A DNA stretch of 64,000 nucleotides from Ichthyenterobacterium magnum (GTDB lineage: Bacteria; Bacteroidota; Bacteroidia; Flavobacteriales; Flavobacteriaceae), in the NCBI RefSeq assembly GCF_003610635.1, contig NZ_RAQJ01000005.1:62001-126000 (forward strand), read 5' to 3'. Made by a program: the position numbers and the translations under genes. Each line of letters begins with the position of its first letter. Position 1 is the first letter of the stretch. The notes beneath the pieces were generated by a model. That model was not told where the DNA came from. It searched no databases and saw nothing but the letters and a program-made list of their open reading frames with translations. Positions 1-8,052 of this stretch are shown here, piece by piece.

Positions 1-2250
1 GAATATAGATTACTTACAATATTTGTGGTAATAGTAAGTGTAGCTTTAGCAGCTGTTTCGTTTATTGTTCCTACAACACATGTTTTAATAGTAGTTGCAT
101 TTATTTTTGGAGCTGTTTTTTCTGCTTTAGCAGGAAACATAGGCATGAAAATAGCAACAAAAACCAACGTTAGAACTACACAAGCTGCGCGTACAAGTTT
201 ACCAAAAGCCTTAAACATTTCTTTTGGAGGTGGAACAGTAATGGGGCTTGGTGTTGCTGGTTTAGCCGTTTTAGGTCTAACAGCTTTCTTTATCTTTTTC
301 TTTCATTTTTTCATGGGCGGAGAATGGACAAATACAATGGATATGACTATTGTTCTTGAAACATTAGCTGGTTTTTCTTTAGGTGCAGAATCTATTGCAT
401 TATTTGCTAGAGTTGGTGGAGGAATCTACACAAAAGCAGCCGATGTTGGTGCCGATTTAGTTGGTAAAGTAGAAGCTGGTATCCCAGAAGATGATCCTCG
501 TAACCCTGCAACAATTGCAGATAACGTAGGTGATAATGTAGGTGATGTTGCAGGTATGGGAGCCGATTTATTTGGATCGTATGTAGCAACAGTTTTAGCT
601 GCAATGGTTTTAGGAAACTACGTAATTAAAGATATGGGAGGAAGCATTACTGATAATTTTGGAGGCATTGGACCAATCTTATTACCAATGGCAATTGCTG
701 GTGTTGGAATTATCATTTCTATTATAGGAACAATGTTAGTAAGAATTAGCAACAATGATGCTAAAGAAGCTCAAGTAATGGGAGCTTTAAATAAAGGAAA
801 TATTACATCTATAGTTTTAGTTGCTTTAGCTTGTTTTGGTCTCGTAAAATGGATGTTGCCAGAGACTATGCAAATGGAATTCTTTGGAGAAGGTTTACAA
901 GAAATTTCTTCTATGAGAGTTTTTTGGGCTACCATTGTTGGTTTAGTGGTAGGTGGAGTTATCTCTGCTGTAACTGAATATTATACTGGATTAGGAAAAC
1001 CACCAATTTTAAAGATAGTACAACAATCATCTACTGGAGCAGGAACTAACATTATTGCTGGTTTAGCAACAGGTATGATATCTACTTTCCCTTCAGTATT
1101 GTTATTTGCTGGAGCAATTTGGGCATCGTATGCATTCGCAGGATTTTACGGCGTTGCATTAGCAGCTTCAGCTATGATGGCAACAACAGCTATGCAATTA
1201 GCAATTGATGCTTTTGGGCCAATCTCTGATAATGCAGGTGGTATTGCCGAAATGAGTGAGCAAGACCCAATAGTAAGAGAACGTACAGATATATTAGATT
1301 CTGTTGGTAATACAACAGCTGCAACAGGTAAAGGTTTTGCAATTGCTTCTGCTGCATTAACATCATTAGCACTTTTTGCCGCTTATGTAACCTTTACAGG
1401 AATTGACGGAATTAACATTTTTAAAGCACCTGTTTTAGCCATGTTATTTGTTGGCGGAATGGTACCAGTAGTATTTTCTGCTTTAGCTATGAATGCTGTA
1501 GGGAAAGCTGCTATGGAAATGGTACAAGAAGTACGTCGTCAGTTTAGAGATATTCCTGGAATTATGGAAGGTACAGGGAAACCAGAATACGATAAGTGTG
1601 TCGCTATTTCTACTAAAGCATCTTTAAAAGAAATGATGTTGCCAGGTTTATTAACTATAGGTTTTCCATTAATAATTGCTTTTGTTCCTATGATTTTTGG
1701 AATGGATCATATGGCTATTGCAGAAATGTTAGGTGGTTATATGGCTGGAGTTACTGTTTCTGGTGTGCTTTGGGCAATCTTCCAAAACAATGCTGGTGGT
1801 GCTTGGGATAATGCTAAAAAATCTTTTGAAGCTGGTGTTGAGATTAATGGTGAAATGACGTACAAAGGATCAGATGCCCATAAAGCAGCTGTAACTGGAG
1901 ATACGGTTGGTGATCCTTTTAAAGATACGTCTGGACCATCAATGAATATCTTAATTAAATTAACTTGTCTTATTGGGTTGGTAGTTGCACCTATCTTAGG
2001 AGGTCATGCTTCAGATCATACCGAAATGGCAATTATAGATAATAATGTACAAACTGAAATGAAGGCAGATGTTTCTGGAGACATATTAGAGGTTGTTGTT
2101 ATTTATAAATCTGTTAAAGAAGGTCAAGAAGTTATAGAGAAAAAACTTTTTAAAGGCTATAAAGCTGATATTAAAAAAGAGATTAATACGTTTGAAGCGC
2201 TTTTAGAAAAAGCTGGAAATTCAGTTGTAGAGATTAAAGAACTTAACTAG
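1..2250 (+). CDS. hppA: Membrane-bound pyrophosphatase (ion-pumping), 5' end missing
   Basis: Integral membrane pyrophosphatase that couples PPi hydrolysis to Na+ and/or H+ export across the inner membrane. The frame is open from base 1, so the true start lies upstream of the window; the GTG at 25 is only an internal codon. Many hydrophobic segments are visible. The PPi/Mg site motif DNVGDNVGD lies near nt 520-550 and a second acidic cluster, [10 protein letters not shown], near nt 1900. The [10 protein letters not shown] stretch near nt 1305-1335 has Ala where K+-independent enzymes have Lys, which by family knowledge marks a K+-dependent enzyme. The C-terminal tail after nt 2040 is hydrophilic. 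Na+ versus H+ specificity cannot be settled from this reading. Confidence 0.95.
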   Translation, partial: EYRLLTIFVVIVSVALAAVSFIVPTTHVLIVVAFIFGAVFSALAGNIGMKIATKTNVRTTQAARTSLPKALNISFGGGTVMGLGVAGLAVLGLTAFFIFFFHFFMGGEWTNTMDMTIVLETLAGFSLGAESIALFARVGGGIYTKAADVGADLVGKVEAGIPEDDPRNPATIADNVGDNVGDVAGMGADLFGSYVATVLAAMVLGNYVIKDMGGSITDNFGGIGPILLPMAIAGVGIIISIIGTMLVRISNNDAKEAQVMGALNKGNITSIVLVALACFGLVKWMLPETMQMEFFGEGLQEISSMRVFWATIVGLVVGGVISAVTEYYTGLGKPPILKIVQQSSTGAGTNIIAGLATGMISTFPSVLLFAGAIWASYAFAGFYGVALAASAMMATTAMQLAIDAFGPISDNAGGIAEMSEQDPIVRERTDILDSVGNTTAATGKGFAIASAALTSLALFAAYVTFTGIDGINIFKAPVLAMLFVGGMVPVVFSALAMNAVGKAAMEMVQEVRRQFRDIPGIMEGTGKPEYDKCVAISTKASLKEMMLPGLLTIGFPLIIAFVPMIFGMDHMAIAEMLGGYMAGVTVSGVLWAIFQNNAGGAWDNAKKSFEAGVEINGEMTYKGSDAHKAAVTGDTVGDPFKDTSGPSMNILIKLTCLIGLVVAPILGGHASDHTEMAIIDNNVQTEMKADVSGDILEVVVIYKSVKEGQEVIEKKLFKGYKADIKKEINTFEALLEKAGNSVVEIKELN

Positions 2251-2267
2251 TTTAAAAAAAATATAAT

Positions 2268-2299
2268 AAAAAAACCACATCATTTGATGTGGTTTTTTT
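2268..2299. terminator. Bidirectional intrinsic terminator between hppA and the dNK gene
   Basis: Perfect 8-bp stem CCACATCA/TGATGTGG (2275-2282 and 2285-2292) with an A-run before it and a T-run after it, so it can stop transcription from both convergent genes. Confidence 0.85.
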
Positions 2300-2318
2300 A
2301 TTATATAAATTGAGTGTT

Positions 2319-2933
2319 TTAAAATAATCCGTTTATTTGAGCATCAATTTTAGTGATGATTCCACCTAAATCTTCAGGGTTAGCAACAAAGTCTAAATTA
2401 TCTACATCAATAATAAGTAAGTTACCTTTGTTATATTTACTAATCCAAGCTTCGTAACGCTCGTTTAAGCGGCTTAAATAATCAATACTAATTGAGTTTT
2501 CGTAATCACGACCACGCTTGTGTATTTGCGCTACTAAATTTTGTATAGAACTACGTAAATAAATAAGTAAATCTGGTCCTTCTACAAACGATTCCATAAG
2601 ATCAAAAAGTGATTTATAGTTTTCATAATCACGATTGGTCATTAAGCCCATAGCATGCAAGTTTGGTGCAAATATATGAGCATCTTCATAGATGGTTCTA
2701 TCTTGAATAATATCTTTACCACTTTTACGAATTTGAGCCACTTGACGAAACCTACTATTTAAAAAATACACCTGCAAATTAAAACTCCAGCGTTCCATTT
2801 GATTGTAGAAATCATCTAAATATGGGTTGTCTACAACATCTTCTAATTGTGGTTCCCAGTTGTAATGTTTAGCGAGTAGTTTTGTGAGTGTGGTTTTACC
2901 AGCACCAATATTTCCTGCGACTGCAAAATGCAT
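2319..2933 (-). CDS. Deoxynucleoside kinase family protein
   Basis: Cytosolic salvage kinase that phosphorylates deoxynucleosides with a nucleoside triphosphate. The 204-residue protein starts with a P-loop GNIGAGKTT (residues 7-15). It has a DRTIYED motif matching the DRS/ERS base-binding region of the dNK/dGK/dAK family, and an Arg-rich lid RGRDYENSI. The length is normal for bacterial dNKs. It is the last gene of a minus-strand run and starts 3 bases after the stop of the secreted-protein gene. Substrate (dA, dG or dC/T) cannot be told from the sequence alone. Confidence 0.88.
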   Translation of the reverse strand: MHFAVAGNIGAGKTTLTKLLAKHYNWEPQLEDVVDNPYLDDFYNQMERWSFNLQVYFLNSRFRQVAQIRKSGKDIIQDRTIYEDAHIFAPNLHAMGLMTNRDYENYKSLFDLMESFVEGPDLLIYLRSSIQNLVAQIHKRGRDYENSISIDYLSRLNERYEAWISKYNKGNLLIIDVDNLDFVANPEDLGGIITKIDAQINGLF

Positions 2934-2936
2934 ATA

Positions 2937-3716
2937 TTAGTTAGTTTTTAATTGGAATTCTTGAAGGATTTCATTGTCGTAAATATACAAGCTTTCGTTG
3001 GTTAGTAAAAACTGATTTATTAACAATTTAGGTGTTTTAATAGGAATAATCTCTTGAGTATTTTTAGATAAATAAGACAGTGTATTTTCAGCTTTTAAAA
3101 CAAGATTTCCGTTATTTAAAACCATAGAAGTAAAGCTGTTGTTTTTTAGTTTAGAGATTAAACTCCCAAAATAATTGTACTGGTATAAATAGTCTTTAGT
3201 AAGCACCCAGCAATAGTTGTAGTCACTTTTTAAATCGATAACGTTTGACTGTATTGGTAGAGCAGAAACTCTAGTTTTATTGGCTTTATAGTCGTAAAGT
3301 TCTAACTGCTGATTATCTTGATTAAAAACCCAAAGGGTATTATCATAACCTGTTGATGTGTGTGATACATTTTTATATAACGGACTTGTATTAAAATCTA
3401 CTTTAAAAATTTCTGCTAAACGATTGTCTAAAATAATTATAGTATTAAAATCTTTATAAAAGAGATTAACTTTTAAAGGGTTAAAAGCATTTGCCGAAGT
3501 AATAGTATTAAGTTGAATATTGCTGTAGCTTAACGTTTTAGTATCACTTTTTTTATAGAGTGTGTTCTTATTGAGGTAATAAATAGTTCCAAAATTGTCT
3601 ATATCTACAATAGATTGAGCTTTAAGCTCGGTTTTTTTAATAAATGTAGTTTCAATGTTTTCTTGCGAAAAGAGTGTTACCGAAACAAATAGTAGTAATA
3701 ATTGTATTGATTTCAT
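2937..3716 (-). CDS. Secreted hypothetical protein, probably beta-propeller-like
   Basis: A 259-residue protein with an N-terminal signal peptide ending near SQEN (residue ~20). The rest is a run of short beta-strand-like blocks containing repeated patterns such as NTLWVFNQDNQQLELYDY and CWVLTKDYLYQYNYFGSL, which suggests a WD/NHL-like propeller fold exported to the periplasm or surface. I do not recognise a named family. It sits between the response regulator and the dNK gene, with tight spacing that suggests co-transcription. Confidence 0.75.
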   Translation of the reverse strand: MKSIQLLLLFVSVTLFSQENIETTFIKKTELKAQSIVDIDNFGTIYYLNKNTLYKKSDTKTLSYSNIQLNTITSANAFNPLKVNLFYKDFNTIIILDNRLAEIFKVDFNTSPLYKNVSHTSTGYDNTLWVFNQDNQQLELYDYKANKTRVSALPIQSNVIDLKSDYNYCWVLTKDYLYQYNYFGSLISKLKNNSFTSMVLNNGNLVLKAENTLSYLSKNTQEIIPIKTPKLLINQFLLTNESLYIYDNEILQEFQLKTN

Positions 3717-3751
3717 ACTAAACGGAAAAGTACAAAAATCAAATCATATTT

Positions 3752-4435
3752 TTAACAAATAAGTTTATAACCAAAACCACGAACATTTATAATTTGAATG
3801 TTTTCATCTGCTTTAAGTTTTTTTCGAAGCTTTGTAATAAAAACATCCATGCTCCTAGCAGAAAAGAAATCATCATTTCCCCATAATTTATTAAGAATTA
3901 CAGAACGATCTAAAACCTGATTCTTGTTTTTTATAAGATGAAATAATAAATGTGCTTCTCTATGTGTAAGTTGCATACAGCTATCGTCTTTATATTGTAG
4001 TATTTGCTTAGGGAAATCAAACGTGAAATTACCAAATTGTAACACTTCAGATGTTTTTTGAAACTTAGTTCTGTTTAGAAGATTATGTATTCTTACAATA
4101 AGCTCTTCTATACTAAAAGGCTTTTTTAAATAATCATTTCCTCCAATAGAAAAACCTTCTACAACGTCTTGAGTTTGAGATTTAGCTGTTAAAAAAATAA
4201 TAGGAATTGTATCATTAGCTTTTCTAACTTCTTTTGCTAATGTAAAGCCATCTTTTTTAGGCATCATAACATCTAAAACCAATAATTCTGGTTGCTGAGA
4301 TGTATAGACACCGTATGCTTTCTCACCATTATCACAAAGCAAAACATTAAAGTTTCTAGTCTCTAAACTTTCTTTTATAATTTGCCCTAAAGCTGGCTCA
4401 TCTTCTGCTAAAAGTATGGTCGTTTTTTTATCCAT
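3752..4435 (-). CDS. OmpR/PhoB-family response regulator
   Basis: DNA-binding response regulator of 227 residues. The receiver domain (about 5-120) has the acidic pair E11-D12, the phospho-acceptor D55 in LLVLDVMMP, and K in DYLKKPF. The C-terminal winged helix (about 130-227) has the family pattern LTHREAHLL...RSMDVFITKLRKKL...GFGYKL. It overlaps the 3' end of the histidine kinase gene by 8 bases, so the two are translated together and form a cognate pair. It is related in layout to the Bacteroides RprY group. Candidate target: the 10-bp-spaced TTAAC repeats upstream of the kinase. Confidence 0.93.
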   Translation of the reverse strand: MDKKTTILLAEDEPALGQIIKESLETRNFNVLLCDNGEKAYGVYTSQQPELLVLDVMMPKKDGFTLAKEVRKANDTIPIIFLTAKSQTQDVVEGFSIGGNDYLKKPFSIEELIVRIHNLLNRTKFQKTSEVLQFGNFTFDFPKQILQYKDDSCMQLTHREAHLLFHLIKNKNQVLDRSVILNKLWGNDDFFSARSMDVFITKLRKKLKADENIQIINVRGFGYKLIC

Positions 4436-6047
4436 TAGGAAGCGTGATTTTAAAAGTTGTGAGATTGTTACTTAAGTCTAAATAAATGTTTCCTTCATGT
4501 TTTTCTACAATAGTTTTGGTATAATATAAGCCAATTCCAAAGCCTTTTATGTCATGTGTATTTCCTTTTGGAATGCGATAAAATTTTTCAAAAATTTTGT
4601 CTTTATTAGCTTTTGTAATATTATTTCCATTATCAGAAATTGAGACAGTAAATGCAAATGGGTTTTGCTCTAAAGACACTGTAATTTCATTTCCACCATA
4701 TTTAATGGCGTTATCAATAATATTATTTGCAGCATTTTCAAAATGAAATTCATCAACATGTGCTATAACAGTATTTTGTGGAGGATTATATTTAATAGAT
4801 TTATTGTTTGCTTGTATGTTGTGTTTCTCTATAATAAGGTTTAGTAAATCGCTTATATTACAATCTTGCTTTTGTAGTTTTAAGTTATCGCTATCTAATG
4901 TTGCGGTTTCTAGTAATTTTTCAACCATTAAATTAAGTTTGGATAGTTGGTTGTTAGACATGTCTAAATAACGCTTGGTTTTTTCTTTATCATCAATGAT
5001 ATTAAAATCTTTTATGCTTTCTAAAGCAACACCAATAGTTGCAATTGGCGTTTTAAATTCGTGAGTTATATTGCTAATAAGGTCATTTTTAACTTCAGAT
5101 AGTTGTTTTTGACGTGTGATAATTTTAAGCAAATAAAATAAGCAGCTAATGACTGTAAGTATTAATAAAGTAGAAAGCGATATACCAAGCAAACTACGTT
5201 TAAAAGTTTCTGTAACGGGATCTTTAAAACTAAGTGAAATACGCTCGTCTGATTTTAAATAGGTAGCTTTAGCTTCTCGTTTTAAATGAAACTGAGGTTG
5301 GTTTTCCTTTTTTGAAGAATAAATTAAATCACCATTTTTATAATGACTTACGTAAAAATCATTCAATACACCTTTGTTATTTAATTCGGTAACAACAATT
5401 GAGTCTAATTTCTTGTAATCTAAAGAATCCTGTTGCATAGCGATAAAAACAGTAGAAAGTCCTTTAATAAGTTTTAAACTATCGCTTGCTTTTTTACCCC
5501 AAAACACTTTATTTGTAGTAACCGTTAGAGAATCTTTGTCAAAAGTAAGTCCGTTTTTTTTGTTTTTAGAAAGTTGTGTAAATCGTTTAGATTTTATGCT
5601 TTTTTTAGAACCTAACTTTTTATTAAGTAGTTCATCATTCTTGTCAAAAACCTCATTAAATAACACGCTATTTATACTGTCAAATTCAGATGCGTCATCA
5701 GTTGAAATATCAATAGATGTGATGCTTATCTTTTGCTCTGGCTTATGTGTTAGTTTTAAGCTATCGTGATTAAATGGGTTTAGTAAAGTGTCCCAAGCAA
5801 CATGGCTAAAATTAAAGCCTATGTTATCTTCGGTATGTGTAGAGTTCACTATTGCTAAGAAATTCTCTTTAGAGATTTCGGTATAATAAGTTTCTACAGC
5901 GTTATCTAAACTCCATTGAATATCATTAAATACCTGTTGTTTATTTGTTTGGTAGTTTTTGTAATTCCAGAATACTTGTATTGCAATTGTACTTGCTATT
6001 ACAAAAACAATAGTATATAAAATCCACTGATAACGCTTATCGTTCAT
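4428..6047 (-). CDS. Membrane sensor histidine kinase
   Basis: 539 residues. One transmembrane segment lies at about 8-27 and a second at about 286-307, enclosing a roughly 260-residue periplasmic sensor with no recognised fold. Next comes the HisKA dimerisation domain with H329 in SNITHEFKTP, then a HATPase_c domain with the N-box NIIDNAIKYGG, a DNGNNI G1-like box and the F-box IFEKFYRI followed by GFGIGLYY. It is the first gene of the minus-strand operon and diverges from the GLPGLI genes, so it probably senses an envelope signal and controls the neighbouring genes. Confidence 0.92.
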   Translation of the reverse strand: MNDKRYQWILYTIVFVIASTIAIQVFWNYKNYQTNKQQVFNDIQWSLDNAVETYYTEISKENFLAIVNSTHTEDNIGFNFSHVAWDTLLNPFNHDSLKLTHKPEQKISITSIDISTDDASEFDSINSVLFNEVFDKNDELLNKKLGSKKSIKSKRFTQLSKNKKNGLTFDKDSLTVTTNKVFWGKKASDSLKLIKGLSTVFIAMQQDSLDYKKLDSIVVTELNNKGVLNDFYVSHYKNGDLIYSSKKENQPQFHLKREAKATYLKSDERISLSFKDPVTETFKRSLLGISLSTLLILTVISCLFYLLKIITRQKQLSEVKNDLISNITHEFKTPIATIGVALESIKDFNIIDDKEKTKRYLDMSNNQLSKLNLMVEKLLETATLDSDNLKLQKQDCNISDLLNLIIEKHNIQANNKSIKYNPPQNTVIAHVDEFHFENAANNIIDNAIKYGGNEITVSLEQNPFAFTVSISDNGNNITKANKDKIFEKFYRIPKGNTHDIKGFGIGLYYTKTIVEKHEGNIYLDLSNNLTTFKITLPNG

Positions 6048-6063
6048 AACTCAAAAGTAAATG

Positions 6064-6116
6064 TTAAAATAATTTAAAACTAATTGCTTAACACACGTTA
6101 ACACTAGTTAACTATA
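6064..6116. promoter_or_regulatory. Phased TTAA(C/A) repeats, candidate response-regulator operator
   Basis: TTAAC occurs at 6088, 6098 and 6108, exactly one helical turn apart. TTAAAA occurs at 6064 and 6074, also 10 bp apart. OmpR/PhoB regulators bind direct repeats with this spacing. The array lies between the divergent kinase and GLPGLI genes. The binding protein is inferred. Confidence 0.5.
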
Positions 6117-6133
6117 AAATTATGTTAGAGTTG

Positions 6134-6142
6134 TAATCTTTG
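6134..6142 (+). promoter_or_regulatory. Candidate -7 element for the GLPGLI operon
   Basis: TAATCTTTG, close to the Bacteroidota TAnnTTTG consensus, 30 bases before the ATG at 6172 and just downstream of the phased TTAAC array. Confidence 0.45.
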
Positions 6143-6171
6143 TGATGTAGAAAACAATAAAACAATTTATT

Positions 6172-6999
6172 ATGACAAGTTTAGCAAGACTATTAATTAT
6201 ACCATTGATGCTCTTAGTATGTAACAACACTTACGCACAAGAATTTCAAGGTGAAGCAACGTATAAATCTCACAGGAAAGTAGATTTAAAGATGGGTGAA
6301 GACGAGATGAGCTCTGATATGAAAAAAAGTATAGCAGAGCAGCTTAAGCAGCAATTTCAGCAGACCTATACATTAAAGTTTACAAAAAACGAATCTTTTT
6401 ATAAGAAGGAAGAAAAACTATCTAAGCCAAACCCAATGGCTGGAGGAATTAAGATAGAAATTTCTGATGGTACAGATTTGCTTTATAAAAACATAAAAGA
6501 AAATAGATATGCTATAGAAACAGAAATCTATGGGAAAGCATTTTTAATAAAAGACACAATAGAAAATTTAAAATGGGAATTAGGCAGTGAAACAAAAAAT
6601 ATTGGAGAGTATACATGTTATAAAGCAACTTATAAAGATTCTATTACTACACGAACAATAAACTCTGAAGGTGGTTTTGAAACAATAAAAAAAGAACAAG
6701 TTACAATAGCTTGGTATACACCTCAAATACCAACAGCAAACGGGCCATCAAATTTTGGAGGTTTACCAGGTTTAATTTTAGAAATTAATGATGGTGACCT
6801 CACGTTAATTTGTAGCAAAATTGTAATGAATCCTAAAGAACATTTTACAATTAAAGAACCAAAAAAAGGTAAAGAGGTCTCTCAAAAAGAGTTTGATGAA
6901 ATTCAAGAAAAAAAGTCTGAAGAAATGATGGAACGTTTTCGTTCAAACAGATCTAAAGACGGAAATAGCAAAACATTTATTATTAGTTCTGGAGGATAA
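6172..6999 (+). CDS. GLPGLI family protein (first copy)
   Basis: Secreted or periplasmic protein of 275 residues with a signal peptide ending at YAQEF (about residue 23). It carries the family hallmark GLPGLILEI near residue 200, preceded by AWYTPQIP and followed by a LICSKI strand. The family is restricted mainly to Bacteroidota and has no established biochemical role. The paralogue directly downstream shares the same order of conserved blocks. The C-terminus is Lys/Glu-rich. Its place in front of an outer-membrane barrel protein and beside a two-component system suggests an envelope role. Confidence 0.9.
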   Translation: MTSLARLLIIPLMLLVCNNTYAQEFQGEATYKSHRKVDLKMGEDEMSSDMKKSIAEQLKQQFQQTYTLKFTKNESFYKKEEKLSKPNPMAGGIKIEISDGTDLLYKNIKENRYAIETEIYGKAFLIKDTIENLKWELGSETKNIGEYTCYKATYKDSITTRTINSEGGFETIKKEQVTIAWYTPQIPTANGPSNFGGLPGLILEINDGDLTLICSKIVMNPKEHFTIKEPKKGKEVSQKEFDEIQEKKSEEMMERFRSNRSKDGNSKTFIISSGG

Positions 7000-7048
7000 T
7001 AGTTAAAATTAATTTTCAGAATTAAACTTTGCGTGTTTTTCATAGTCT

Positions 7049-7072
7049 TACTGTTGCTAAAACAGTATTTTT
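7049..7072 (+). terminator. Possible weak terminator between the GLPGLI genes
   Basis: Perfect 7-bp stem TACTGTT/AACAGTA (7049-7055 and 7061-7067) with a 5-base loop, followed by a short T-run. It may cause partial termination inside the operon. Confidence 0.45.
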
Positions 7073-7086
7073 ATAACTGATAATAA

Positions 7087-7983
7087 ATGTTTAAATCTAT
7101 GAAATTACACACAATAAAATTAAGTATAACCTTTTTGTTTTTAATAACGGCTTCAGTTTTTGCACAAGACTTTCAGGGTAAAGCCGTCTATCATTCTAAA
7201 ACCACAATGGATTTAGATAGTTGGGGAAGAGGCCAAATGAGCGAAGAACAGAAAAAACGTATTGCAGACAGAATGAAAAGTATGTTCGAAAAAACATATG
7301 TATTAACCTTTAATCGATTTGAATCTACATATAAAGAAGAAGAGCGATTAGAAGCTCCAGGTCAAGGCGGTTTTGGAAGAATGATGATGGGTAATTTTAC
7401 AGGAGGACCACAATACAAAAATGTTAAAGAAGCGCAGTTATTACAAGAGCAAGAGTTTTTTGGAAAGCAGTTTTTAGTTAAAGATGAGCTTCAAAAGTTA
7501 GAATGGAAAATGGATGGTGAGACTAAACAAATTGGTCAATACACATGCTTTAAAGCTACAGCAACTAAAAAAGTTGATGATATGGATTTTATGAGTATGC
7601 GAAGAAAAAGCAGAAAGAATGATGAGAAAAAAGAAGGAGAAGAAGTTAAAGATTCGGTAAAATCTGATGACCCAATGGATGAGCTAGAAGTCCCAAAAGA
7701 AATGCTTGTTACTGCGTGGTATACATTACAGGTCCCAGTAAATCAAGGCCCAGGAGAATATTGGGGACTTCCCGGATTAATATTAGAAGTTAATGCAGGT
7801 CGTACAACAATTTTATGTTCTAAAATAACACTTAATCCAGAAGAAAAGGAAGACATTAAAGCACCTACTAAAGGAAAAGAGGTAACACGTCAAGAATACA
7901 ATGCTATTATGAAACAAAAAATTAAAGAGATGCGAGAAATGTATGGCGGACGTAGAGGTGGCAATTTTCATAGACGAAACTAA
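7087..7983 (+). CDS. GLPGLI family protein (second copy)
   Basis: 298-residue paralogue of the preceding gene: signal peptide ending at VFAQDF, the same FQGKAVYHS opening block, AWYTLQVP and GLPGLILEV followed by ILCSKI. It differs by an acidic/basic insertion (about residues 170-200, KKSRKNDEKKEGEEV region) and by a Gly/Arg-rich tail. ATG 7099 (protein beginning MKLHT) is an equally good start and gives a cleaner signal peptide. It probably arose by tandem duplication and is likely co-expressed with the barrel gene downstream. Confidence 0.9.
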   Translation: MFKSMKLHTIKLSITFLFLITASVFAQDFQGKAVYHSKTTMDLDSWGRGQMSEEQKKRIADRMKSMFEKTYVLTFNRFESTYKEEERLEAPGQGGFGRMMMGNFTGGPQYKNVKEAQLLQEQEFFGKQFLVKDELQKLEWKMDGETKQIGQYTCFKATATKKVDDMDFMSMRRKSRKNDEKKEGEEVKDSVKSDDPMDELEVPKEMLVTAWYTLQVPVNQGPGEYWGLPGLILEVNAGRTTILCSKITLNPEEKEDIKAPTKGKEVTRQEYNAIMKQKIKEMREMYGGRRGGNFHRRN

Positions 7984-8052
7984 AACAACGAAGTTAATCT
8001 TATCAATCAAAAGACATAAGTCTTGTAAACAGGCTTCAATCAAAAAATAATC

